A DNA stretch of 64,000 bases from positions 62,001-126,000 of the forward strand of contig NZ_FNOJ01000002.1 of assembly GCF_900107035.1 (NCBI RefSeq), written 5' to 3'. The stretch comes from Alicyclobacillus hesperidum. Lineage in GTDB: Bacteria; Bacillota; Bacilli; Alicyclobacillales; Alicyclobacillaceae. Each line of letters begins with the position of its first letter. The first letter of the stretch is position 1. Of this stretch, positions 49,625 to 58,852 are shown one piece after another. A model generated the notes under the pieces. It searched no databases, was not told the origin of the DNA, and saw only the letters and a program-made list of their open reading frames with translations. A program made the position numbers and the translations under genes.

Positions 49625-51313
49625 TTACGAAACAGGTACAAACCGGTCCTGCAATTGCTCAATCCCGACGCGTTCACAATAATCGCCAAACGCTTCACCC
49701 GGCTGGCGCTCGTCCCGATACGCTTGCAACAATGGATACAGCGTCGGCACGAGTTCGGAAAGCGGCACCATTTCACGATACACGCGGTTCGTCCGCGTCC
49801 CCACGACGTTCGCACCCAACAAAATGTCATACTTGCCGATCACGCGGCCAACAAACCCGATCTCCGCAATGTAAGGGCGCGCACAGCCGTTTGCGCAACC
49901 CGTCATGCGCACGGTGATGGGTTCATCCTGCAACCCGAGCTCCTCCAACGCCTTTTCCAAGTCGGCCACAACGCCAGGCAACGCGCGTTCCGACTCTGCG
50001 ATGGCCAAGCCGCAGGTTGGTAAGGCAGGACAGGCCATCGAACGCACTTTCACAGGTGTATACGATGAAGCCAACTTCACGCCTGCTTCTTCGAGCTTTG
50101 TAGCCACTTCGGCTGCCTGTTCACGCGTGAGATCGGTCAAAATGAGATTCTGTTGCGTCGTCAAACGGACGCCGGGCCGGTATGCCATCATGATTTCGCG
50201 CAAAACGGACTTCAGCGCCATCCCCGGCTTGTCGGCAATTCGTCCGTTTTCGATGAACAAGCCAAGATGCACCTTGTCTCCTTGTACGATCTCGCCAAGG
50301 TGATCGTCCGCTGAATGCCATACGAGTTCGCGCGGATCCTCGAGCGCATAACCCAGTCGCCTCTCCGCCTCTTCGCGGAACCAAGGAATACCACGTTCAA
50401 GCACAAGGTACTTCATTCGCGCAAATTTCCGATTTTCACGATTTCCGTAATCGCGCTGAATGGAAATCACGGCACGGCACACGTCAATGAGCTTATCCGG
50501 CGTCACGAAGCAAAACGGCTTTGCCAAGTGGGGCGCCGTTTGCTTATCGCTGGCGGTGCGGCCCATACCGCCACCGATGACCAGCGTATAGCCAGCCACT
50601 TGATCGCCATCGCGGTGTGCAATGAGGCCAATATCATTGGAATAGATGTCGGCGCAGTTATCACCTTCATACGCAAAGGCAATCTTGAACTTGCGCGGCA
50701 AGTACGTTTCGCCGTAAAGCGTCTCCTGCTGGCGGTCGACCTCGGGATCGACTCGTTCACCGTCGAGCCAGATTTCGTGATATGCGTGGGTCTTAGCCGA
50801 GACAGAATCGACCAAAGCCAAAATATCTCGACGAACCGCATCGTAAAAGGGTCCTTCGTGCGGGAAGGCGCAACCGACCGTGTTGCGAACTTGGTCACCA
50901 CAACCGCCCAGCGTCGTGATGAGCACGTCATTGATGGCGCGAATGGTGGCCTTCAGGTTCCCCTTGAGCACGCCATGCAATTGGAACGTCTGCCGCGTGG
51001 TAATGCGCATGGTGCCGTTACCATATTCGTCGGACAGGCGATCAAATTGCAGATATTGATCTGCGTTCAACACGCCACCTGGGATGCGAGCTCGGATCAT
51101 CATCATGTAATGACGCTCCTTGCCCTCTTTGGTCAACTGCTTGCGCAAATCACGGTCGTCCTGTTGATAGGTTCCGTGGAATTTCAATACCTGAATGTTC
51201 TCTTCGCTGAAGTGGCTGCTGCCATCCTCCAACGCCTCTTGTATCGAACCGCGCAGAAAACGGCTTTCGCGTTTGATGTGCTCGATCTTCGAGAGCTTCT
51301 TCTCCTCTTCCAC
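49625..51313 (-). CDS. cysI: Sulfite reductase hemoprotein subunit CysI
   Basis: Reduces sulfite to sulfide by six electrons using siroheme and a 4Fe-4S cluster. The 562-residue protein has the two ferredoxin-like halves (NGTMRITTRQTFQLHGV and PGVRLTTQQNLILTDL) and the cluster ligands CPALPTC and TGCANGCARP. GTG at 51313 is chosen by size and by a GAGGTGG site; the frame extends upstream without a ribosome site. The flavoprotein partner CysJ is not in this window. Operon order cysH-cysI-cobA-sirB. Confidence 0.93.
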   Translation of the reverse strand: MEEEKKLSKIEHIKRESRFLRGSIQEALEDGSSHFSEENIQVLKFHGTYQQDDRDLRKQLTKEGKERHYMMMIRARIPGGVLNADQYLQFDRLSDEYGNGTMRITTRQTFQLHGVLKGNLKATIRAINDVLITTLGGCGDQVRNTVGCAFPHEGPFYDAVRRDILALVDSVSAKTHAYHEIWLDGERVDPEVDRQQETLYGETYLPRKFKIAFAYEGDNCADIYSNDIGLIAHRDGDQVAGYTLVIGGGMGRTASDKQTAPHLAKPFCFVTPDKLIDVCRAVISIQRDYGNRENRKFARMKYLVLERGIPWFREEAERRLGYALEDPRELVWHSADDHLGEIVQGDKVHLGLFIENGRIADKPGMALKSVLREIMMAYRPGVRLTTQQNLILTDLTREQAAEVATKLEEAGVKLASSYTPVKVRSMACPALPTCGLAIAESERALPGVVADLEKALEELGLQDEPITVRMTGCANGCARPYIAEIGFVGRVIGKYDILLGANVVGTRTNRVYREMVPLSELVPTLYPLLQAYRDERQPGEAFGDYCERVGIEQLQDRFVPVS

Positions 51314-51350
51314 GCTGCCACCTCGCCTCACTTTCGACTCGACTCGGATC

Positions 51351-52055
51351 TCACGCGCTCGGATGCAGACCGCACTCGGTCTTGTTAAAGCCTGCCCAGC
51401 GGCCGCTGCGCGGGTCTTCGCCTGGTTTGACCGGGCGCGTGCAGTGCAGGCAACCGATGCTTGGATAGTTCTGATCGTGCAACGGATTGTACGGCACGTC
51501 ATGTTGCTTAATGTAGCGCCAAACCTGCCCTTCGGTCCAACGCACAAGTGGATTGACCTTCACCAAGTTGAACTTGCCATCCCATTCAAATACCTTCGCG
51601 TTGGCACGGGTCGGTGCCTGTTCGCGGCGGATGCCGGTAATCCACCCGTCGTACTCTTTAAGGACGTTTGTCAAAGGCTGCACCTTGCGGATGTTGCAGC
51701 ACTGGTTCGGATCCCGTCCCCACAAAGCTTCCCCGTACTGCTCTGCCTGTTGCTCCAGTGTGAGGGCAGGCAGCACTTGGCGCAGATTCGGAATTCCGTA
51801 TTTTTCCACAGCGCGATCGCGCAGGTCATAGGTTTCCTGGAACAGGACATTCGTATCGAGGTAAAACACGTTCGCCTCTTTGTCGATGTTCATCAGCATA
51901 TCGAGAAGAACCATGTCTTCCGCGCCGAATGAGCAAGCAAACGTGATATTTGGCACGCGCTTTAGCGCCTCTTCAATGATCTTCTCTGGTTGCGCCTCTT
52001 CAAATTCATCGGCAAGCCGTTCAATCCAACCAAGTTCCTTTTCGGTCGTGGACAT
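51351..52055 (-). CDS. cysH: APS/PAPS reductase CysH, 4Fe-4S type
   Basis: Reduces adenylylated sulfate to sulfite with thioredoxin. The 234-residue protein has the PP-loop-like ACSFGAEDMVLLDML and the 4Fe-4S ligand pattern Cys119-Cys120 with Cys202-x2-Cys205, which marks enzymes that accept APS. The catalytic Cys is Cys228 in ECGLH near the C terminus. First gene of the leftward sulfur operon, divergent from sirC across a palindrome with a TGGAATTA core. Confidence 0.92.
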   Translation of the reverse strand: MSTTEKELGWIERLADEFEEAQPEKIIEEALKRVPNITFACSFGAEDMVLLDMLMNIDKEANVFYLDTNVLFQETYDLRDRAVEKYGIPNLRQVLPALTLEQQAEQYGEALWGRDPNQCCNIRKVQPLTNVLKEYDGWITGIRREQAPTRANAKVFEWDGKFNLVKVNPLVRWTEGQVWRYIKQHDVPYNPLHDQNYPSIGCLHCTRPVKPGEDPRSGRWAGFNKTECGLHPSA

Positions 52056-52071
52056 GCGCCATTCACCTCAT

Positions 52072-52094
52072 ATTCCGATAAACATATCTGGAAT
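52072..52094. promoter_or_regulatory. Dyad between cysH and sirC, possible CymR-type site
   Basis: ATTCCGATA (52072-52080) and TATC-T-GGAAT (52085-52094) are inverted copies with one inserted base. The half-site GGAATTA resembles the conserved GGAATT core of the Bacillus CymR cysteine-regulon motif. It lies directly upstream of cysH. Confidence 0.4.
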
Positions 52095-52173
52095 TAATCC
52101 TATCGTAACTGTAAACTGGTATTGCGAGAAAGTCAACGTGAAATCTGAGCTCGTCGGCAAAGGAGAGAGGGAC

Positions 52174-52674
52174 GTGTTGTATCCTGTGTGGTTGAAATTG
52201 GCGGGCACCAAATGCCTTGTGGTGGGCGGCGGGCGGATTGCACTGCGGCGGGCGATGACTCTCGTAAACTGCGGTGCGCGCGTCGTGATCGTCAGCCCAC
52301 AGCTCTGTGCCGAACTGCTAACGATGCAAGAGCGCGGCGACATTGAGCATATCGCCGCCCGCTATGAGCCGTTTTACTTGGACGACACCAAGCTTGTCAT
52401 CGCGGCAACAGATCGCCGTGACGTCAATGCGGCCATCGGGCGCGACGCCCGCGACCGCGGCATCCTGTGCAATATTGCCGATGTGCAGGCGGAAAGTGAT
52501 TTTTTCCTGCCCAGCCTCGTCAACTGCGGCGCTGTACAAGTGGCGATTTCCACAGGCGGCGCTTCTCCTACGACTGCCAAGGCGTTGCGGCAAGCGCTGG
52601 CAGCTGATCTCGAGGACGGCGGCAACCGCTTTGTGTCCCTGCTACGCACGTTGCCCGACTCGCTTTCGCGTTGA
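52174..52674 (+). CDS. sirC: Precorrin-2 dehydrogenase (SirC/YlnF-like)
   Basis: Oxidises precorrin-2 to sirohydrochlorin with NAD. The 166-residue protein has the dinucleotide fold CLVVGGGRIALRRAMTLVNCGARVVIVSP and the Met8p-family pattern FFLPSLVNCGAVQVAISTGGASPTTAKALR. It is the short single-domain form without a fused chelatase, consistent with the separate SirB nearby. GTG at 52174 follows AAAGGAGAGAGGGAC. Divergent from cysH, so the siroheme set is split across two promoters. Confidence 0.9.
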   Translation: MLYPVWLKLAGTKCLVVGGGRIALRRAMTLVNCGARVVIVSPQLCAELLTMQERGDIEHIAARYEPFYLDDTKLVIAATDRRDVNAAIGRDARDRGILCNIADVQAESDFFLPSLVNCGAVQVAISTGGASPTTAKALRQALAADLEDGGNRFVSLLRTLPDSLSR

Positions 52675-52968
52675 CCGTTCTGACATCGTACGTGCTTGTG
52701 GGGCCGGCTGTTCACGCCATTTGACTCAGTTCTGCATGCGATTATTCAAACTTTTGTGTGAAAATCAAAGTCAGTAGCGAGTGGTTCCACTTCCAGATCC
52801 TTCGTCTCTGCATAGATTCAACTCCCGTGTAACATGGCCATGGCCTGTTTTATGGCTATCATGGGACTTGAACCTGAAGTCGATACGAAAAGTAAGATGG
52901 GGCATCTCCCCTGCGCGACATGCCGGCAGGAAAAACACCCCATTTTGCGAAATGACGTCCGCATGCTC

Positions 52969-54669
52969 TTATTGCGGTCGCGGCGCGAGCGTTCGGCGCA
53001 CGACCACCGCCTTGCGCGCTCGTCCGTCTGGCAATGAAGAGCGCGATTCGTCACCCCCCTCATCGCTTCTTTGTGGCGCCGCTATAGGGCGCTTCGCATT
53101 GCGTAAGAACAGCGACAAAATCAACGCAAACAGAGAAATTCCAGCCGCCACCAAATAAGCGTCGTCGACCCCTTGAACAGAAGCCAGCATCTGTGCCTGC
53201 CCATACATCAGGTACGTCACGAGTTCGTGCGCCACCGACAAAGGCTGTGACATCATACGCGCCAACATGGCGGTCAACTCGGACAAAGTCGTCGACAGTT
53301 GCGGATTCGTCGAAAGGACGCTGTTGACAAATTGGTTATAGTGCATATTCGAGCGATCCGTCATCACCGTGATAAGCAGCGATGTGCCTAACGATCCGGC
53401 GATGGTCCGCACCGTATTCGCCGCTGCAGTACCGTGACTGTTGAACTGCCGCGGCAAATGATTGAGACCAGACGTCATGATGGTCATCATGATAAACCCC
53501 ATGCCAAACATGCGGATCGTATAAACCCACATGATGTGGCGAAGAGGTGTGTCAGACGTCAGATGACCAAGATCCCACGTCGTGATCACCGTGATGATGA
53601 GGCCGATGATCGCCAGCGGCCGAATGCCAATCTTGTCGAGCAAGGCGCCGGAAACAGGCGACATGACGCCCATGAGAATGGCCCCGGGCAACAAGATCAG
53701 GCCTGAGTCGAGGGCAGAATAGCCACGGATATTTTGCACGTACATCGGCGTCAGCAACGCACCACCGAACATGGCCATGTTAACCACGCAACTAACACCT
53801 GCGGCGATGGAAAATCCAGGGTAGCGAAAGACGCGCAAGTTGAGGAGCGGATGGTCTGACGTCAGTTCCCGCGCGACGAAGACGATTAAAAAGACCACTC
53901 CAACAGCGATGCTGCCAAGCACCTCGCCTGCGTGCCAGCCCTTGTTGCCAGCTTCACTAAACCCATAAAGCAAAGCGCCAAGGCCAATCGTCGACGCGAC
54001 GAAACTGACGCCTTCGAACTTCGGAAATGTCCGCTCGGTCACGTTCTTCAAGAAGATGGACGCCACGATAATGTCGATCACGGCGACCGGAATCACAATA
54101 TAGAACAACACGCGCCAAGAATATTGCTGAATGATCCAGCCCGACAGCGTGGGACCGACAGCCGGTGCAAAAAACATGGCGATCCCGATGGTACCCATGG
54201 CCTTGCCCCGCGTTTCCGGCGGATACAGATTCAAGATGACCGTCATCATCAGCGGCATCATGATGCCAGCGCCCGCGGCTTGCACGATGCGGCCAATCAA
54301 CATTACCGGAAAGTCTGGAGCGGCGGCGCAAAACAACGTGCCAATGCCGAAGCAGAACATCGCCCCAAGAAACAACTGCCGCGTCGTGAAGGTGCCAATG
54401 AGAAACGCGGTTAGTGGGATGACAATGCCGTTGGTCAGCATGTAGCCTGTCGACAGCCATTGAATCGTACTCGCCGAGACATTAAACTCGGTCATAAGTT
54501 TTGGCACGGCGACGTTGAGCAAAGTCTGATTGAGAATAGCTGCAAACGCCCCCAAAATTAGCGAGATGAGAATCGGCGCTTTGTGTGCAATGGGTTCGCC
54601 TGTCGGGCCACCCGGGCCCGGGTCATTCGGCGCAGCGACTGGCTTTGGGACATCGTTATCCACGCTCAC
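52969..54669 (-). CDS. DHA2-family (EmrB/QacA) drug efflux MFS transporter
   Basis: A 566-residue transporter with 14 predicted transmembrane helices and the family signatures LNVAVPKLMTEF in helix 1, GRIVQAAGAGIMMPL (motif B) and GPTLSGWIIQ (motif C). Proton-driven export of drugs or other hydrophobic compounds is likely. The hydrophilic tail of about 45 residues is basic. GTG at 54669 follows GAGGAGG. It lies 12 bases downstream of the membrane-fusion protein gene, as in emrA-emrB pairs. Confidence 0.9.
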   Translation of the reverse strand: MSVDNDVPKPVAAPNDPGPGGPTGEPIAHKAPILISLILGAFAAILNQTLLNVAVPKLMTEFNVSASTIQWLSTGYMLTNGIVIPLTAFLIGTFTTRQLFLGAMFCFGIGTLFCAAAPDFPVMLIGRIVQAAGAGIMMPLMMTVILNLYPPETRGKAMGTIGIAMFFAPAVGPTLSGWIIQQYSWRVLFYIVIPVAVIDIIVASIFLKNVTERTFPKFEGVSFVASTIGLGALLYGFSEAGNKGWHAGEVLGSIAVGVVFLIVFVARELTSDHPLLNLRVFRYPGFSIAAGVSCVVNMAMFGGALLTPMYVQNIRGYSALDSGLILLPGAILMGVMSPVSGALLDKIGIRPLAIIGLIITVITTWDLGHLTSDTPLRHIMWVYTIRMFGMGFIMMTIMTSGLNHLPRQFNSHGTAAANTVRTIAGSLGTSLLITVMTDRSNMHYNQFVNSVLSTNPQLSTTLSELTAMLARMMSQPLSVAHELVTYLMYGQAQMLASVQGVDDAYLVAAGISLFALILSLFLRNAKRPIAAPQRSDEGGDESRSSLPDGRARKAVVVRRTLAPRPQ

Positions 54670-54681
54670 GGCTGCCCCTCC

Positions 54682-55329
54682 TCACTTGTGAATGCGTACG
54701 GTCGCACTCATCCCAGGCGCCAACTGTCCCGTGTAGGTCTGCAAGCGGATCGTCACCGGAATGACCTGCGTTACCTTGGTAAAGTTGGCATTCGTGTTCG
54801 TCTGCGGCAACAGTGAGAAGGTCGATGCGGTGGCCAGACCAATTTGCTGGACCACACCCGAAAAGGACGTTCCCGGGTAAGCATCGACATACACATCGAC
54901 GGCCTGCCCCACATGAACGTCGTTGATCTGCGTCTCCTTAATGTTTGCTGTCACCCAGAGGTTGTTCAGATTGTACGCATACGCCAGTGGCGTACCAGCG
55001 GCAACAAACTCGCGGTTCACCGCCGAGTTCTGGACGATGGTAGACGTTTGTGGTGCCGTAATGTTGACGGTGGCGGTACGTGTACCGGATGGCACCGATA
55101 TTGTGCCGATCACGTCGCCGCTGGCGAATTGTGTTCCTTCTGTCCCGTTCCACGACGACAATTGTCCGCTGGCGGGCGCAGCGATGACAATCTGCTGCCC
55201 GGTCACTTGGGCATCGTCTGTGCGCAGGTACTGTGTGGATTGGTGATAAAAGTAGTACCCCACGAAGCCAGCGGCAACGACGACCACAATAATGATGACC
55301 TGAATGAAAAGCAATCGCTTCGCGCTCAC
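54682..55329 (-). CDS. HlyD/EmrA-family membrane fusion protein
   Basis: A 215-residue periplasmic-adaptor-like protein. One N-terminal transmembrane helix (about residues 7-26) is followed by a barrel-sandwich (biotinyl-lipoyl-like) domain (TDDAQVTGQQIVIAAPASGQL, with a short insertion instead of the long coiled-coil hairpin) and a beta-barrel (NLWVTANIKETQINDVHVGQ). The missing hairpin fits a Gram-positive cell without an outer-membrane channel. GTG at 55329 follows GGAGG. Partner of the DHA2 transporter downstream. Confidence 0.88.
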   Translation of the reverse strand: MSAKRLLFIQVIIIVVVVAAGFVGYYFYHQSTQYLRTDDAQVTGQQIVIAAPASGQLSSWNGTEGTQFASGDVIGTISVPSGTRTATVNITAPQTSTIVQNSAVNREFVAAGTPLAYAYNLNNLWVTANIKETQINDVHVGQAVDVYVDAYPGTSFSGVVQQIGLATASTFSLLPQTNTNANFTKVTQVIPVTIRLQTYTGQLAPGMSATVRIHK

Positions 55330-55434
55330 CCAAGATGCCTCCTCGTTTCCATGCTGTCGAGGCTAGGATGCCCAAACGAAACGAAAATCGATCGGCCGCT
55401 AAAACGAATCCACTCTAGAACAATATGGAATACG

Positions 55435-55457
55435 AAACCCACGGCCAATGGCCGTGG
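55435..55457. terminator. Perfect palindromic terminator after the threonine aldolase gene
   Basis: ACCCACGGCC and GGCCGTGGGT form a perfect stem with a three-base loop, followed on the minus strand by TTTCG. It separates the aldolase gene from the emrA-like gene. Confidence 0.7.
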
Positions 55458-55489
55458 GTCATGTTCGAATGAAGGCAACTGCCATGCCG

Positions 55490-56542
55490 TCATTGCGCAA
55501 TACCAAAATGCGCAATGGTCTGGCGAATGCGATCGATAGCCATTTCGACGTCGGCCTGACTGACATCTTTGTGTGTCACGAAGCGCACCGTGCGGGGACC
55601 AAAAGCAGTTGCCAGCACTCCGTTATTGGCGAGTTCGGCGATGAACGGTTCGGCCATTACATCTTCGTGAGTGAGTTCAGCCAGGACGATATTCGTCTGT
55701 ACCGTCTCCAAGTTCACCGTGATGCCTGGCATGTTGGCGAGCCGCTCCGCCAACACCTTCGCATGGGCGTGGTCTTCCGCCAACCGCTCGACCATATTGG
55801 TCAATGCCCAGATGCAAGGCGCCGCCAACACCCCTGCTTGCCGCAATCCACCACCGAGACGCTTGCGCCAGACCCTGGCGCGATCGATCATGGCACGTGG
55901 ACCGACCACCACCGATCCAACGGGAGCTCCTAGCCCCTTTGACAGACAGAACTGCAAGGAGTCGACCTCGTTCGCCCAGGTCCGTTCACCGATACCCGAT
56001 GCGACTACCGCATTAAAGATGCGCGCACCATCCATATGTAGCGGCACACCCGCCTCACGCGCGACGCTTGCGGTCGCCCGCAGTATCTCGATGGGCAACA
56101 CAGTACCCCCGGCGCGGTTATGCGTGTTCTCGACACAGATGAGCCCTGTCCTAGGCTGATGAATATCCCGCTTGCGAATGGCTTGCCGCACATCCTCCGG
56201 ATCCATGGCACCCATCTGCCCGACAATGGGGCGTGGCTGTGCCCCTGCGATCACGCTGATCCCGGCCACCTCATAATAAAAGACGTGCGACTCTGCCTCG
56301 ACAATCACTTCATCCCCGCGCTCGGCCCATGCGGCAATCGCTACCTGATTTCCCTGTGTACCACTCGTGACAAAGAGCGCCGCTTCCTTTCCGAACATAT
56401 CTGCGGCCAGTTCTTCCAGCTTGCGAACCGTTGGATCTTCTCCATACACGTCATCGCCCACCTCGGCCTTCGCCATGAGACGACGCATCTGTTCAGTTGG
56501 CTGTGTTACCGTGTCGCTCCGCAAATCGACTCGCTTTGGCAT
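55490..56542 (-). CDS. ltaA: Low-specificity L-threonine aldolase
   Basis: Cleaves L-threonine or L-allo-threonine to glycine and acetaldehyde with PLP. The 350-residue protein starts with DLRSDTVTQPTEQMRRLMAKAEVGDDVYGEDPTV, and has ENTHNRAGGTVLP, HMDGARIFNA (Asp to the PLP ring) and the PLP lysine in FCLSKGLGAPVGSV. Monocistronic, 30 bases after the penicillin-binding protein gene end on the same strand, so partial readthrough from it is possible. Confidence 0.93.
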   Translation of the reverse strand: MPKRVDLRSDTVTQPTEQMRRLMAKAEVGDDVYGEDPTVRKLEELAADMFGKEAALFVTSGTQGNQVAIAAWAERGDEVIVEAESHVFYYEVAGISVIAGAQPRPIVGQMGAMDPEDVRQAIRKRDIHQPRTGLICVENTHNRAGGTVLPIEILRATASVAREAGVPLHMDGARIFNAVVASGIGERTWANEVDSLQFCLSKGLGAPVGSVVVGPRAMIDRARVWRKRLGGGLRQAGVLAAPCIWALTNMVERLAEDHAHAKVLAERLANMPGITVNLETVQTNIVLAELTHEDVMAEPFIAELANNGVLATAFGPRTVRFVTHKDVSQADVEMAIDRIRQTIAHFGIAQ

Positions 56543-56572
56543 TCTGAATCACTCCGGTATCATGTGTTCCTT

Positions 56573-58666
56573 TTAGTGGCTCTGCTCCGGCAGGGTATAG
56601 GCCGGCGAAGACTTCCAATTCGCTGGAATAGCCGTACTCGTCCAGCCGCTCTTGGGCATAAACGGTTCATGGTGTTCATTGAAGTAGGCATCAAGCATCT
56701 GTCGTGCAATGACCGCCGAAAACTGTGCACCGTAGCCGCCGCCGGGAGCCATCACGGCGATAGCAACCTGCGGGTTATTGAGCGGTGCATAGCAAATGAA
56801 CACCGAGTTGTCAGTCGGTTTGCCGCCGAGATAAATTTGCGCTGTGCCCGTCTTTCCGGCCACCTGGTATGGCGCGCCGACAAAGGCTGAATACGCCGTT
56901 CCACTCGGATTCGAGGTCACACCATACATCCCTTGCTTCACCAAGTTCCACTGCCAACTGGCGGCCTGTACTTTCCCTTCGATCTGCGGCTTTACCGTCT
57001 GCAATGGCTTTGCGCCCGAACTCGGCGTTCCGTTTTCTGTAAAAACATTCTCCAGTAAATGTGGTTTTAAGCGCAATCCCTGATCCGCCAGCGTCATCGC
57101 ATATTCGGCCAACTGCATGGGCGTAAACTGCTGCGACTGACCAATGGCGGCATCCGCCAAGCTGGCTGGCGATCCGTAGTTGACATATTTCCCTGTTTTT
57201 GCGACCGAGGCCTCGCTTGCTTTCAAGTTATACTGCACCTGACTGTTGCCCTGCGTATAGTCCTCGACATAAAACTTGCCAGCTGCTTCATAGGGCAAGT
57301 CAATGCCCGTAGGATAACCGAGGCCAAAATCGACTTCGCCCTGAAAAAGTTGATTGATTCCCTTCGCAAAGTCCGTGTTGAGGTAGTTTTGGAAACTACC
57401 CGCCGTCGGTGGATAGCCGCCACCGCTCGACGTGCTACTGCCAAACCATTTGCCTAGCCACAGTCCGACCTGATAAAAAAAGACGTCGCTCGAGACTGTA
57501 ATGGCTTCTATCGGATTGACGCCGCCAAAGGCAAAGCCTTCGTCCTCGTTTTTCCGCGACGTGCCAATATAAATGTACCCATCATCTTCGATGACAGTAT
57601 CGGGCTTGACGACGCCTGCCTTAAGAGCAGTGATCAGATTTGCCGGCTTCACGGTCGATCCAGGGTAGTTGTACATACCAATGGCGTTATTCATCTGCGC
57701 ACCGGATGTACTCAAATAATTCGCATGCTGACCCAGCGTGCCCATTGTATACCAGTTTGGATCGAGATACGGATAACTCACCATCGCGATCACGCCGCCC
57801 GTTTTTACATTCAACATCACCGCGGCCGCGTCCTCGACGTTGTTTTTATTGCTGCTACTGTTGATCATGTTTTGCATGATCATCTGCGCTTCAGCCTGCT
57901 CATGGCCATCGAGAGTCAACTGAATATTGTCTCCGTCCTTTGGCGCGATCTCGCCAACACTGCCGATGGCATTGCCCGCGCTGTTGATGGCCACCAATTC
58001 GTAGCCAGGATTGCCCTGTAAAATCGGTTCATACTCCTGCTCAATGCCTGTTTCGCCAACCTTTTGACTGTACAGATAGCCTTTGTACTGGTTGACGTTT
58101 TCCGCCGTGATGGCTCCTACGTAGCCGAGAACTTGGCCAGCGAGATCGCCATTGGGATATTGCCGCTGATAATCTTGCACCACCTGCACACCGGGAAGCT
58201 GCGACTGGTGCTCTACGACAAATGCCACCTGCTCATTGGTTACGTTGTTCGCAAGTGTTACCTGAATGGTACCCGTAGCGCTGTTCATCGTCTGATACAG
58301 CTTTGCGGGGGTGGTTTGTAAAACGGGTGCCAATACTTGCGCCACCTGATGATATGTCGCGTCGCTGACGGTGGAATAGCGGTTAAGCACGATACTCATC
58401 GTGGGTTTGTCCCATGCGAGCACCTGACCATTGGCGTCGTAAATCCACCCGCGCTGCGGCAAAATAGGGATTCTTGCTGTTTGGGTGGTCAACTCCGCCT
58501 GCCGGAACGACTTCCCTTTCGCAACCTGGACATAACCAGCGCGCAACACGAGCGATGTGAACGATAAAAACACGGTCCCGTACACCATGTTCGTGCGAAA
58601 CGCCTGGCGGCGACGCCGTTTTTCCTCTTCCGTCAGTTGTTCTTGTTTATCCTTCCAGTTCCTCAT
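56573..58666 (-). CDS. Class B penicillin-binding protein (PBP2/MrdA-like)
   Basis: A 697-residue peptidoglycan transpeptidase. A single N-terminal membrane anchor (about residues 27-45) is followed by the PBP dimerisation domain and the transpeptidase domain, with S337-T-V-K340, S392-S-D394 as the second motif and K605-T-G-T608. Asp replaces the usual Asn in the second motif, which also occurs in PBP2-type enzymes. Elongasome-type (lateral wall or spore) synthesis is most likely. The rodA partner is not in the window. Confidence 0.92.
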   Translation of the reverse strand: MRNWKDKQEQLTEEEKRRRRQAFRTNMVYGTVFLSFTSLVLRAGYVQVAKGKSFRQAELTTQTARIPILPQRGWIYDANGQVLAWDKPTMSIVLNRYSTVSDATYHQVAQVLAPVLQTTPAKLYQTMNSATGTIQVTLANNVTNEQVAFVVEHQSQLPGVQVVQDYQRQYPNGDLAGQVLGYVGAITAENVNQYKGYLYSQKVGETGIEQEYEPILQGNPGYELVAINSAGNAIGSVGEIAPKDGDNIQLTLDGHEQAEAQMIMQNMINSSSNKNNVEDAAAVMLNVKTGGVIAMVSYPYLDPNWYTMGTLGQHANYLSTSGAQMNNAIGMYNYPGSTVKPANLITALKAGVVKPDTVIEDDGYIYIGTSRKNEDEGFAFGGVNPIEAITVSSDVFFYQVGLWLGKWFGSSTSSGGGYPPTAGSFQNYLNTDFAKGINQLFQGEVDFGLGYPTGIDLPYEAAGKFYVEDYTQGNSQVQYNLKASEASVAKTGKYVNYGSPASLADAAIGQSQQFTPMQLAEYAMTLADQGLRLKPHLLENVFTENGTPSSGAKPLQTVKPQIEGKVQAASWQWNLVKQGMYGVTSNPSGTAYSAFVGAPYQVAGKTGTAQIYLGGKPTDNSVFICYAPLNNPQVAIAVMAPGGGYGAQFSAVIARQMLDAYFNEHHEPFMPKSGWTSTAIPANWKSSPAYTLPEQSH

Positions 58667-58852
58667 TGCACAACCCCAACGTTGAATGAAGTATCATTTC
58701 GTTCGGCCTGAGACATCCAAACCGAACAACAGCAGTGCACTTGGACATATAATGAGACAGACAGAATAAAACATCCCGCTTTCTTGTCGACGCCTAACGA
58801 CTAGATTACCATAAATGAGAACAGACAGATGGGGAATAAAGGGGACTGGTCT

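Noticed and set aside
50315-51388. A 357-codon plus-strand frame antisense to cysI
   Set aside because: It is fully explained as the complement of the conserved siroheme protein.
52850-52900. A GGTTCAAGTCCC-like string on the minus strand resembling a tRNA T-arm
   Set aside because: The flanking bases do not form a five-base T-stem, and no anticodon or D-arm can be placed. The rest of the 52675-52968 gap shows no supported feature either.
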